Shown: positions 35,930 to 45,670 of the stretch, piece by piece
How the letters are laid out: each line of letters begins with the position of its first letter
How positions within the stretch are numbered: position 1 is the first letter of the stretch
NCBI GenBank assembly: GCA_028874915.1
Contig: JAPPHA010000046.1
Span: 1-48,849, forward strand
Source: Paracoccaceae bacterium
GTDB taxonomy: Bacteria; Pseudomonadota; Alphaproteobacteria; Rhodobacterales; Rhodobacteraceae
Length of the DNA stretch: 48,849 nt
Reading direction: 5' to 3'
Position numbers and translations under genes: made by a program
Notes under the pieces: generated by a model
What the model was told of the DNA's origin: nothing
Seen by the model: only the letters and a program-made list of their open reading frames with translations
Database searches by the model: none

Positions 35930-37384
35930 CTACTGGATTCACACATTTCCGGCGATCTCGTAGCCAAGTTGGATGGCTCTGAATTGATACAGTCCCCGCA
36001 ACATCACGACGGGTCCTGGTTTCCCTTAGTATCCGGTCCAGCCGCCGAGACGGGCACAGACCCATGCTGCAAATGAGAGAGATCCTTTCGGATGCGGGTT
36101 CTTCTGTTTTTCAGTCTTGCCTTCGAGCGAACAGGAGACGGCTTCGAGGACCGGCCGATCCACCGCGTCGAACACGTCCTGAAGCGGGCGTTGACCCTCT
36201 CCGTCGCGGTCCTGCACGAGCTGCATGCAAGAGATGCCGGCAACAAGCGTCATCGCAGAGAGCGGCCTGAAGGGCGCCGTTTCCATGGAGACATTCTCGA
36301 TGTCGAAGCCCTTCGACTTGACCGTACGGAAGAGTGGCTCGATGACCCGGCGCCGACGATGGAGTTGCGTAATCCACCGGGCCTGATCGAAGGTCTCGAC
36401 CCCGTGGCTGGTCAGCAACCGCCAATGCGTTCATTTCCGTCGGAATCCGCAAATTCGCGGGCTTCACGCCTTCCGGAGGATCTGTTTCGCGCGCTTCGAC
36501 AATACAAATGCCCGGCCGGGTCGGCACATCAGGGCCAACTGGCCTGTTCTTTGGCGGCTTCAGGGTGACGCTGGCGAAACGTACGGAGATCCGGGCCACG
36601 CGTTTCTTCTGGCCGGGACGGTCGGGCAATTCGACCGTATGTTCGGCCTCCGGCCTGTTCGCCAGGCAGGAAAGGAGCTTGCCAGCCCCCTCGGCAAGGA
36701 CGCGGTCCTGCGCCGCCCGGATCAGGACCTCCTAACCTTCGGGCCGGCAGGCAAACATCTCGAATATGTCGCCTTCCCGGTCGGCAACCACCGTCACCCG
36801 GGCCGCCGACGTCAGCAGATGCGCACTCGCCTGCATGCTGTCCATCCCGCGCCGGCTCTGCTTCTCGCCAGGCACCCGGCGCTTCGGCCGCCTCCCCCCC
36901 ACTGCCAAAGCGCTCGCGGATCTGCGGGGCAATCCGTCCGAGCAGCGCACCGGACTCGGCCTCAACCGCGATCGTCGCATGGCCGACAAGCCTGTTGCCC
37001 GACCCGTCATCACGAAAGCTGGTCATGTCCTGGATCGACAGAACATGCAGACCATCGACGCGCGAAGCCGTGCCAAGCGCCGCCTGCACGACAATCTTCG
37101 CGACCGTCACCTTGTCATTCCGAAGAAACCGCCCAATCCGGACCTCGCCCGCTCTGTTCCCGCCCGCGCTGCGCACCGAAATCACCCGAGGCCCTCGCTG
37201 GACAAGACGATCATGCAGAAAGCGCCCGGCTTCATCCAGACGACGATCTCCGAAATGAGAGACTCCAGAGTCCATGTCACCAACTCAAGGTCTTACGCAA
37301 CGTCGAGAACCGTAGAATCAGCAAGCGCCGCAAATGGAGAGAACGCAATCATCGGAGCATGGTGGAGATGTGTGCAAACGGTAG
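35930..37384 (-). mobile_element. IS4-family-like insertion sequence, copy 2
   Basis: This copy is nearly identical to 4425-5856 over most of its length, 1455 bp long. The inverted ends are CTACTGGATTCACACATTTC and, in reverse complement, CTACCGTTTGCACACATCTC (about 16 of 21 positions match). The flanks CCGGAACAGG (35920-35929) and CCAGAACGGG (37385-37394) agree at 8 of 10 positions and could be a diverged 10-bp target duplication, the size range known for IS4 relatives. The right end lies about 30 bases from the stop of the decayed autotransporter. Confidence 0.8.
35939..37275 (-). pseudogene. IS4-like transposase (copy 2), TAG plus frameshifts
   Basis: The same protein as copy 1. The TAG after IFEMFACRPEG is at 36732-36734, exactly homologous to 5199-5201. 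This copy also has a frameshift between LLGRIAPQIRERFG and SMQASAHLLTSAAR, and an insertion near 36430-36465 (absent from copy 1) that shifts frame ahead of LLTSHGVETFDQAR. C-terminal motifs GVETFDQARWITQLHRR and LFRTVKSKGFDIENV survive. It cannot give an active enzyme. Confidence 0.75.
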
Positions 37385-37415
37385 CCAGAACGGGCGGGGC
37401 CTTCGCCGTCGAGGG

Positions 37416-39168
37416 CTACCAGCGTAGCGCGCCTTGCAACGTGACTTCGTTCCCGGAGTCGGCGGTGTCGATCACGGCCACGCGGTGGACCGCCTCGAAA
37501 CCCAGCGAGAACGACTGCAACCGGTCGGACACGAACCTCCAGCCGAGGCGGTAGTCCCGTGTCCGGCCGTCAAGACCGAGCCCCAGACATGGCGTGCCGG
37601 TCAGACCGACCGACACGGACAGGCCGTACCCGAGTTTCGCATCGAAGCGTACGCCAGGTAAGTCCCTGCCCGTCCCGGCAAACGCGCCCGGGGTTGTCGC
37701 ACCTCACAGCCGGCCGACCTCTCCCCGGGCGCCCCATGACGGCCGCATGGACAGCAACAGGCCGCAACCGGAGGGATCGGGAGCCGAGCGCAGCAAGCCG
37801 CTCGTGCCCCGTTCGCCGTAACCTCCGGCTTCATGCGCCGCCAAGCCGTACAGGCGCAAGTCCGCCGTCAGCCCGAGCGCCGGCTCGGACCGGGCGAACC
37901 CAGCGCCAATCTCCAGGCCGGAACCGGTCTCCGCGCCCCCGCCGTCGTACTGGAGCCGACGGTGACCAACGGTTCGAGCGTGCCGTCAATCGCTCAGGCA
38001 CGGGCGCGGGCGTGGGCTCGGTGTCCGCCATCGAATTCGACGTCTCGCCCACGGCGAAGCTTAGCGCGCCCGTCGCCCCCTCGTAGTCCGCGCCCGCCGT
38101 CGCCGTGCCGTCCAGCGTCACCCAGTCCACCGTCATCGGACCGGTCACCGCCGCGTCCAGCGTCACCGCGAAGGAGAGCGACTCGCCCTCCCCGGCTTGC
38201 GCGTCCGCCACCGACAGCGCTGGCTGGGGCGGCGCCTGCAAAACCCCGAAATTTCCCCGGTTCGACTGCTGCCCCGACGTGCCCGTCGCGATGGCCTCCA
38301 CTATGGAGGCCGACTTGGATTGCCCGCTGCCCTTTGGCGGCGTCACCAGCAACCGCACGTCGCAATCCTCGCCCCGGTCAAGACGGCGGATGGTATAGGT
38401 GGGGCTGCTGCTGTAGCTGTGGAAATCGCGCCACTGCCAATTGTCGCCGGTGCCGACCGGCCGCCACTGCACATGGTAGCTGCAGTTCAGGGCAGTGCCG
38501 CGCTCCCGCCGCACCTTCCACGAGACGTCGATCTCGCCGTCCTTCTTCCCAGGAACCGCTGCGGTGTCGGAGACCTCGACCCCGTGGGCTTTGACGGCGC
38601 CGGCCGTCAGGCTCAACGTGACGGTCTCGCCGTTCCTCCAGTCCAGGTTGACCCCCCGCCACGGAAAGAAACTTCCGCCAGCGTGGGGGTCTGCGAGCTT
38701 GAGCCGGCAAAACGACCGCTCCGACCTGAGGTTCACAATCAGCGGACCGTAGGTCGTCTCCCAAGTAGGAGGATAGCCCATCTCAAGCAGAACCTCGTTC
38801 TGATTTCCGTTCCAAACAAGCCTGTCTATCGAACGGTCACTGTCTCAATACGTGAACGTCTGGTCTGCAAGGCCTGCCGAGCAGGCGCGAAAGCCGGTCC
38901 GGAAATCTTTGCAGCCGAAGGCCTGATCCCCGTCGATGAAGACTCCGCAGTCCACCCACAACTCGGTGGACCAGGATGCGCCGGTCCGCGCGGCGGTGGG
39001 CGCGGCGAGCGCGCCGGCGAGCAGCGCTGCGGTAAGAAAGCGGCGGGAGGTGGTAGAGAGGTTGGTACTCAACGCCGCTTCGGCGCCGTTGCGAACGCCA
39101 TTGCACGTAGCCCTGCCCGCGCCGCCACGCAGCGCATCCCTGCCCGTCATCGCCATCCTGAATGTCAT
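37416..39168 (-). pseudogene. Calx-beta/FN3 autotransporter-like protein, decayed
   Basis: The best start is ATG 39168 (MTFRMAMTGRD), with AGGGGGA upstream. The signal peptide ends about AALLAGALAAPTAA. The frame hits TGA at 38845-38847 after QTFTY and then continues in frame with DRSIDRLVWNGN. It has an FN3-like domain (DGEIDVSWKVRRE, SSSPTYTIRRLDRGEDCDVR) and a Calx-beta domain (LSVADAQAGEGESLSFAVTL, TADYEG-type loop ADYEGATGALSFAVGE). It then loses frame at about 38040. Barrel pieces follow in other frames: GLEIGAGFARSEPALGLTAD, GLLLSMRPSWGARGEVGRL, FDAKLGYGLSVSVGLTGTP, DYRLGWRFVSDR and the end VTLQGALRW. Domain order suits an exported surface protein. IS4 copy 2 lies just beyond its end. 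Confidence 0.75.
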
Positions 39169-39539
39169 TGCCCATTCCCCCTGAATCCTGTCGACTGCGG
39201 ATGCGCCGGCCACGTTCCGCCGAGTACGGATTCCGACGGAAATGAACGGAGCCACGCAGCTTCTTCTTTTCCGTCTTTATTTTCCGTCCGAATCCCTTGC
39301 TGCAAGATGGTGCATATGCCTTTTGCATACCATTTTTGGTTATTTCAGTATTTCTTTGGTGTTTTTTGCAGGGCGCGGGGATGCGTTGCGCGAATCATGC
39401 CCTCTCACCGGTCCCGGCATCAACATCAACACGATCCACGCGTGGCAGGGCACATGCCCCTGTCCGCAACCGGCCGCTACGCCGAAGTGGATTTCGAAAA
39501 TGAAGGCGAAGGCCGTGCGGACAGGCGCCGGAGACAAAT

Positions 39540-39810
39540 AAAACCCCGAGCCGTTCGACACACCGAACTGCCAGTTCGACAGCGAACACATGGCCTTGCC
39601 GGCGCCGCCGCAGGCTTCTTGCGTGTCGCGTCGAGATTGACCTCGAACTCGGGGTCGCCCGGCACTGCCGAGGTCAGCCGCCGCCGAACACCGGCAGGCC
39701 GTAGCCCACCTCGCCCTCCAGCCGGCGCGGCGCCTCGAACGGCGCGGCGCCGTCCTCATTGGCCGCAAGACCGGTCAGCGTCTCGCGCCAGAGCAACGCG
39801 TCCATGCAGC
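39540..39810 (-). pseudogene. Second autotransporter barrel remnant
   Basis: The minus strand reads WRETLTGLAANEDGAAPFEA, PRRLEGEVGYGLPVFGGG, then after a frame break LTSAVPGDPEFEVNLDATRK. These are successive strands of the same barrel family as at 31541 and 37416, with one strand pair deleted between them. Nothing upstream resembles a passenger. Confidence 0.55.
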
Positions 39811-39862
39811 AACGGAGTGATCCATCATCGGACACTTTGCAGCGCCAAGATCCATCTGTCAC

Positions 39863-40414
39863 GGGGTTGCCGTGGTGCCAACAAGGGACGCGCTTTCCTC
39901 CCCGGCCTGAACGCCGGGTTTTCCAGCCCGAAAATCTGATGACAACGTTTCGCTTGTTTCATCACGAGACCAACGGGCAGATGCGATCACGCGGCATCCT
40001 GCCGAACGCGAGTGGGATGCGGACCTTGAGTTCGGGCTCGTCACGAAACAATCGCCTCGATGTGCGGTCAGGTGAGCATCCAGGTTTGCCATTGTGTTCG
40101 ATGCACGTGCCTCTCTGGACCATCGGGCTATCCGGTACATGATGGAAGCCCTGTCGCCACATCAGGATGAGACGTATCTTTGCTTGCCTGCGGCGTCCGA
40201 AGATCCGGGCCGTGGCCAAGGTGACGTGCGGAGGGTCCCCGGGACGGCAAGTGTCGTGCGGTTGACGATCGGTCGTGGCCCCGGGGAACTCGGCAAAGTC
40301 GCGGAGACCTTCGCCTGGATACGCCGTCGGGTGGTGGTGCAATTTGGTGGGAAAGCCCGTGTGCGGGACCACGCCAAAAAAGAACCGGGATGGAGCGGAC
40401 GTACGACGACCGGA
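39863..40414. other. Intergenic, about 550 bases, nothing identified
   Basis: Open frames exist on both strands, including a 136-codon minus-strand frame (39962-40372), but none matches a family I know. The region lies downstream of the Rpn-family gene. Confidence 0.3.
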
Positions 40415-41389
40415 TCAGTGCCTGGTGCGCTCTCCGAACACGGCCTCGATGTCCTCTGCAATAATCAGGGCATCGAGCCAGGAATCGAGCTGCTCGGGCG
40501 AGGCGCTGCGGACCTCGTCGGCGCGCTCCGCAGACAGGTGGCCGAACTTTCGGCGGGCCAGACGCAGCAATGTGTCGGCCTTGCCTTCGACGATCCCGAC
40601 AGCCTTGCCTTCGGTCCTGCCCTGTTCCACCCAGATCTGTGCGGCGGTTCCCATGATTTCCTCTACCGTTTCCGCGTCCGTCCCCGCCCGCCTCAACGCG
40701 GCTTCGATGCGCTCGGGCGGCAGGCTGACCTGTTCAATGATGTAGGCCAACATGTAGCGCCCGAACTCCGTTTTCGCAACTCCGGCAACCAGAATGTCGG
40801 CCTCTTCGTCGCTGACATTCTCGCGGAACGCGCGGGCCAGCGCCAGCAGTGCCGCGCGCACCTCGGCGCTCCGCGATAGCTCCCGCGGCGCGATCTGCCC
40901 GAGATCGTGAACCCCGTAGTGGCCGAAGGACTGCGCGAGGTGTTCCAGGCCCTCGGGCGCATGGATCATCTCCTGGATCGAGAGGGGCACCGTCCACGGT
41001 TCCCGTCCGTGGAAAAACACCATCGCAACAACAGGTGGCAGGCCACCGCCCGGCACGGCGCCATTGTCCAGCACCGTGCCCCAGATCTTCAGTACGTACC
41101 GGATGAGCTGGAGTGGCGTGCGGTGATCGATTTGACTTTTGTGCTCGAGCAACGCGTAGACAATCACCTCGCTGCCGTCCCCGAGGTGGAGGCGAAAGAG
41201 GGCATCGGACTGCGCCCTGCTGCCCTCGCCGTCGATGACCGTCCCCTCGACATGCACCGGAGGGCGCTCCGGATCAAGGTGGGCGACCACCTCGGGAGGG
41301 AGGAAATCGCGCAGCAACTGCCCGGCGCGGGCGGGATCGGAGACGAGCAGACGGAAGAGGGCGTCGTGCCGGGCACGTGGCAAGGCCAT
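40415..41389 (-). CDS. Rpn/YhgA-family nuclease (transposase_31)
   Basis: The product is an intact 324-residue protein. ATG 41389 has CAGGAGAA about nine bases upstream. The start MALPRARHDALFRLLVSDPA is the usual Rpn opening. The PD-(D/E)XK core is Asp62 in AQSDALFRLHL and Glu82-His-Lys84 in YALLEHKSQID. Next come RYVLKIWGTVLDN and a helical tail with VEQGRTEGKAVGIVEGKADT, the E-G-K repeats common in this family. E. coli Rpn proteins are DNases that promote recombination (established). Many copies occur in genomes with abundant mobile elements; a role in phage defence has been proposed for some. No operon partner. Confidence 0.85.
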   Translation of the reverse strand: MALPRARHDALFRLLVSDPARAGQLLRDFLPPEVVAHLDPERPPVHVEGTVIDGEGSRAQSDALFRLHLGDGSEVIVYALLEHKSQIDHRTPLQLIRYVLKIWGTVLDNGAVPGGGLPPVVAMVFFHGREPWTVPLSIQEMIHAPEGLEHLAQSFGHYGVHDLGQIAPRELSRSAEVRAALLALARAFRENVSDEEADILVAGVAKTEFGRYMLAYIIEQVSLPPERIEAALRRAGTDAETVEEIMGTAAQIWVEQGRTEGKAVGIVEGKADTLLRLARRKFGHLSAERADEVRSASPEQLDSWLDALIIAEDIEAVFGERTRH

Positions 41390-42856
41390 GTCTGATTCTC
41401 CTGTCGCAGCAACGGGTCCTGACTCCAATCACGGTCGAGGCACGGTCTTTGCCGGGATCTCGGCATGTGCGCCATCGCCGCCGCGGGTACGGCTCCGCGA
41501 GGCCGCTGGCCATCTTCGAAGTCACGGCAACCGATACCGCCCTGAGTCACGGCCCGCCAACGTCCCTTGCACAGCCCCATGAGAACCCGAATTCGACGGG
41601 AACGCCATTGATGGACTCTACCGTTGCCAAGATCGGTGATCCATTCTGCGGCATCGAGACGCACGGATCCGAGGTAACGGCCGAATTTCAGGCAGCGGTA
41701 CAGGACAGCGAAATACCGAGGATCCTGCTCGGCTGTCCGGCGAAGAAAAAACACGCCGGCCTCCCGGTCTGTTCGATTTTTGCTCCCATTGTTTTGGCAA
41801 GGACACCAACAATCCGCGAGTTTCAGGAGCCCGTGGCGCGCCTTTGACCGCGCCGGGAACCCGACTCTGTATATCGGCTGCTCAACTCAGTGACTTTGCA
41901 AGAGGCTCCAAGGACAAGAATTTCGGAGAACTTGTGTTCTTGCTTCGCCGACCGCATCCCTGCATCGTACGGTTTGTCGGAATCGCAGCCACCCATGAAG
42001 CAGCCGCCATCAAGAATCTGATCGAGCGCCATAGTGCTGCGATGCAGCAAGCAATCTTCGTCGTTACCGGCAACCGGGTGCGAATCCAGTGAGCTGCCAA
42101 AACCGAGTGAAGCAATAGTGAAATCCGGCACTCCCGGATCCGAAGCGGACCGTCTTTCCGATTTTTGCAAGTCAGGGCCCGTTCCGTGGCATTCCGTTGC
42201 CCGGTTCCATGCCCGGCGGCGCCCGTGTCCCGTCTCTCCACCTGCGGCGCAACCGGCGCTGGGGAGGTGGGCGGCGCCGGGGGCCGCGCGGCGGGGCCGG
42301 GATGCGAGCCATCAGGATGGGATCCAGGTCGTGGCGGTCATGGACCGCTTCCGACGTGCATTCCGCTCCACGAGGTGGCCTGCCCACGAAGAGGAGGGCT
42401 CTCGGAGGAATCCAGAACATCGCTCATGGGTTGCGAATTCGCGGCTCGTGATATCCGGTTGATGGCGGGAATGACCTGGCTGGCCCGATCCACGGCAGGG
42501 CGCGGTGTGGTCGGCGTGACCGGCGAATCCAAGGGAAAGCTGTAATCTCCCAGCTCCCGTTGGGGTTTCTCCTGGCTGAGAAGTTGTTAAAACTCGGGTA
42601 TGTGGCCCGCACGAGCCTGCCCTCTCGAGGGGCACATCACCATGCGCTTGCTCAGCCGCTGCACAGTGTTCCTGCTGCGGGAAATTTCATTTGTCGCGTG
42701 TGTACCATTTGCATGAACATGATGTTTCCTTAATGTTTTTGCCGATTCGAGCCTTTCAGAACCGCATCGAAGGCAGCGGCGTTCCCGCGCGCTGTCGAGT
42801 TCCGGTGTCCGCTGGACCGATTTGGTCCCGAGACGAAACCACGGAAAGAGAAACCG
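41390..42856. other. About 1.5 kb, no recognisable gene
   Basis: I found no convincing family on either strand. The minus-strand frame at 41164-41754 overlaps the Rpn gene and has an unassigned stretch (RYFAVLYRCLKFGRYLGS). Toward the right (42790-42856) lies the leader of the kinase gene, shared with the truncated copy at 34604, including GGAAAGAGAAACCG before the ATG. Confidence 0.35.
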
Positions 42857-45190
42857 ATGGACAGACGCGACAATCCGGTCCCCGGAGGCGCAACGTCCCG
42901 CGAACGTATCTCCAGCCTCAGCGCCGCCATCCTGCGCATCAGCTCGAGCCTCGACGTAAAGACCGTACTGCGCGAGGTCGTCGACAGCGCCCGCACCCTC
43001 ACCGGCGCCCGGAACGGTGTGATCGCCATTGTCGACAGGGCCGGCAGGCCCCGGGACTTCGTCACATCGGGCCTGACGCCGGCCGAAGAGCGCGGGATGG
43101 TGGGATGGCTGCCTGACGGGCTGCTGCTGTTCGAGCATCTGCGCGACTTCGAGGCACCGCTGAGATGCGACGACTTTCCCGACTACGTGCGCGCGCTCGG
43201 ATACGCGCCGGACCGCATCCCGTGCACGAGCTTCCAGGGCACGCCGATGCGCCATCGCGGCGTGCTTGTCGGGAGTTTCTTTCTCGGCGACAAGGAGGGC
43301 GCGGGCGGGTTCACAGACGAGGACGAGGAGCTCCTGGTGCTGTTCGCTTCGCAGGCGGCGACCGCAATCGCCAATGCCCGCACGCACCGCGACGAGCGGC
43401 GCGCGCGGGCCGACCTTGAGGCGCTGATCGAGACCTCGCCGGTGGGCGTCGTCGTGCTCGATGCCGCGACCACCAATCCGCGGTCGCTCAACCGGGAGGC
43501 CATGCGCATCCTCAGCGCCCTGCTCGGCCCGGACCGCCCGCTGGAGGACCTGCGTGATGTGGTAACTGCGCGCCTCGCCGACGGGCGCGAGGTCACCCTC
43601 GACGAGCTCAAGGACGCCGAAACGATGCGCGCGGCCGAGGTCGAGCTCTCGGTCCCCGACGGAAACAGCGTCCGGATGCTGATCAACGTGACCCCGATTC
43701 GGTTGGGCGACGGCAAGGTCGAGTCGGTGGTCGTCACCCTGCAGGACCTGGCACCGCTTGAGGCGCAGGAGCGGCTGCGCGCGGAGTTCCTCACTATGGT
43801 GAGCCACGAGCTGCGCCTGCCGCTGACCTCAATCAAGGGTTCGACGACGGCGCTGCTGTCCGACGCCCGGACACTCGATGCGGCCGAGGCGCGCCAGTTC
43901 GTTCGCATCATCGACGGCCAAGCCGACCACATGGGGGCGCTGATCGGCGACCTGCTCGATGCGGGGCGCATCGACACGGGCACGCTCTCGGTGACGCCTG
44001 AGCCGGTGGAAGTGGCGGCGCTGGTTGAACGGGCCCGGACCATGTTCCACGGCAGTGGGGGCCGTCAGGCGCTGCGCATTGACCTGCCGGAGAACTTGCC
44101 GCGGGTGATGGCCGATGAGCGGCGCATCGTGCAGGTGCTGAACAACCTGCTCTCCAATGCGGCGCGGCACTCACCGGTGTCTTCGTCCATCCATGTCGGT
44201 GCGGTACGCGACGGCATCGAGGTCGCCATCACGGTGTGCGACGAGGGCCGCGGCATTCCGCCGGAGCGCCTGCCGCACCTGTTCCGCCGCTACGCCGACA
44301 TCGGCGGCGGGGAGCGCGAACGCGAGGCGGCGGGATTCGGCCTGGGCCTGGTCATCTGCAAGGGGCTCGTGGAAGCGCACGGCGGCCGCATCCGGGCCGA
44401 GAGCGCCGGGCCGGGGATGGGCACCCGCATCACCTTCACGCTGCCGGCGGCCGTGCAGGATGGCACGGGCGCTCTCCCATCAACTGCCGTTGGTCGCTCA
44501 CCGGGACCGGAGCCGATCCCGGTGCTGGTGGTGGACGACGACCCGGAGACGCTGCGCCATGTCCGCGGTGCGCTCACCGCGGCAGGCTACGCCCCACTGG
44601 TGACCGGCGAGCCGAAGGAGGCGGCGCAACTGATCGTGGAGAAAAAGCCGCATCTGGTCCTGCTCGACCTGGTGCTTCCGGGCGTCGACGGCATTGAGCT
44701 GATGCGGAGCGTCCCTGAGATGGCGGGCCTGCCGGTCATCTTCATCTCCGGCTACGGGCACGACGAAACCATCGTGAGGGCGCTCGACGCGGGCGCTGCC
44801 GACTACATCGTGAAGCCCTTCTCGGCCTCGGAACTTGCCGCCCGCGTCCGCGCTGCGCTTCGCCGCCGTGAAGGGGCCGAGCCATTCGTACATGGGGCGC
44901 TCGCCATCGACTACCAGCGGCGCCGGGTGAGCGTGGCCGGCCGGCTGGTGGGGCTCACCCGAACCGAGTACGAACTGCTGCGCGCTCTCTCGCTCGACGC
45001 GGGGCGCCCGGTGACCTACGAGACGCTGCTGCACCTGGCGTGGGGCGAGCGCAACGGCACCAGCGTGCAGCGCGTGCGCAACTTCGTTAAGAAGCTCCGG
45101 GCCAAACTCGGTGACGACGCGGCGAAACCGACCTGGATCCTCAACGAACGCGGCGTCGGCTACCGCATGCCGGAACCGGACAAGCCGTGA
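42857..45190 (+). CDS. Hybrid kinase-regulator: GAF-PAS-HisKA-HATPase-receiver-winged helix
   Basis: The product is a 777-residue cytosolic protein holding a whole two-component circuit. GAF-like sensor at about 20-175, PAS-like at about 186-300. Kinase: H box MVSHELRLPLTSI with His317, N box NNLLSNAARHSP (Asn434), G1 DEGRGIP (462), G2 GFGLGL (493). Receiver: VLVVDDD (558-562), phospho-acceptor Asp604 in VLLDLVLPG, Lys653 in IVKPF. An OmpR-like winged helix covers about 680-774: LTRTEYELLRALSLDAGR, VQRVRNFVKKLRAKLG and NERGVGYRM. Kinase and DNA-binding output are in one chain, which is unusual. GGAAAGAGAAACCG precedes the ATG. Two truncated relatives lie at 34604-35128 and 45250-45670. The signal sensed and the target genes are unknown. 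Confidence 0.9.
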   Translation: MDRRDNPVPGGATSRERISSLSAAILRISSSLDVKTVLREVVDSARTLTGARNGVIAIVDRAGRPRDFVTSGLTPAEERGMVGWLPDGLLLFEHLRDFEAPLRCDDFPDYVRALGYAPDRIPCTSFQGTPMRHRGVLVGSFFLGDKEGAGGFTDEDEELLVLFASQAATAIANARTHRDERRARADLEALIETSPVGVVVLDAATTNPRSLNREAMRILSALLGPDRPLEDLRDVVTARLADGREVTLDELKDAETMRAAEVELSVPDGNSVRMLINVTPIRLGDGKVESVVVTLQDLAPLEAQERLRAEFLTMVSHELRLPLTSIKGSTTALLSDARTLDAAEARQFVRIIDGQADHMGALIGDLLDAGRIDTGTLSVTPEPVEVAALVERARTMFHGSGGRQALRIDLPENLPRVMADERRIVQVLNNLLSNAARHSPVSSSIHVGAVRDGIEVAITVCDEGRGIPPERLPHLFRRYADIGGGEREREAAGFGLGLVICKGLVEAHGGRIRAESAGPGMGTRITFTLPAAVQDGTGALPSTAVGRSPGPEPIPVLVVDDDPETLRHVRGALTAAGYAPLVTGEPKEAAQLIVEKKPHLVLLDLVLPGVDGIELMRSVPEMAGLPVIFISGYGHDETIVRALDAGAADYIVKPFSASELAARVRAALRRREGAEPFVHGALAIDYQRRRVSVAGRLVGLTRTEYELLRALSLDAGRPVTYETLLHLAWGERNGTSVQRVRNFVKKLRAKLGDDAAKPTWILNERGVGYRMPEPDKP

Positions 45191-45249
45191 GCGCCGCCTC
45201 CGAAGCCCTTCCGCTCGTCCTAGCACACGGCGACACGGGCCGGCGATAG

Positions 45250-45670
45250 TGCTCGCCACGGGCGCGAGGTCACGCTCGACGAGCTGAAGGACTCCGAAAA
45301 GATGCGCGCGGCCGAGGTCGAACTCTCGGTCCCCGACGGAAACAGCGTCACGATGCTGAACAACGTAATCCGGGTCCAGTTGGGCGACGGAGAGGTCGAA
45401 TCTGTGATCGTCACCCTGCAGGACCTGGCATCGTTGGAGGCGCAGGAGAGGCGGCATGCGGCGTTCCTCGCCATGGTGAGCCACGAGTTGCGCCCGCCGC
45501 TGAACTTGATCAAGGGATTGACAACGGCTCTGCTATCCGGCTCCCGGACGTTCGATTTGAACGTCGCGCCAGTTCACCCGCATCGTCGACGGCCACGCCG
45601 ACCATATGAAGGCGCTGATCGGCGACCGGCTTGATGTGGGGGCGTCGACACGGGCGCGCTTTCGCTGACA
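45250..45670 (+). pseudogene. Second truncated copy of the hybrid kinase (middle segment)
   Basis: It begins about 60 bases after the intact gene and matches its middle: GREVTLDELKDSEKMRAAEV, NSVTMLNNVIRVQLGDGEVE, MVSHELRPPLNLIKG and ALLSGSRTFD. It then frameshifts and fades by DTGALSLTPEPAEV. This is a tandem partial duplicate. Here the H box reads SHELRPPL (intact), but N- and G-boxes and the receiver are absent. Confidence 0.75.

Noticed and set aside
39962-40372. 136-codon minus-strand frame downstream of the Rpn gene
   Set aside because: Protein-like in parts, but no family, no ribosome binding site, and competing frames on both strands; left unannotated.
42587-43807. 406-codon minus-strand frame
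   Set aside because: Antisense to the fused kinase. A similar shadow appears at 44498-45484; both follow from high GC3 in the real gene.
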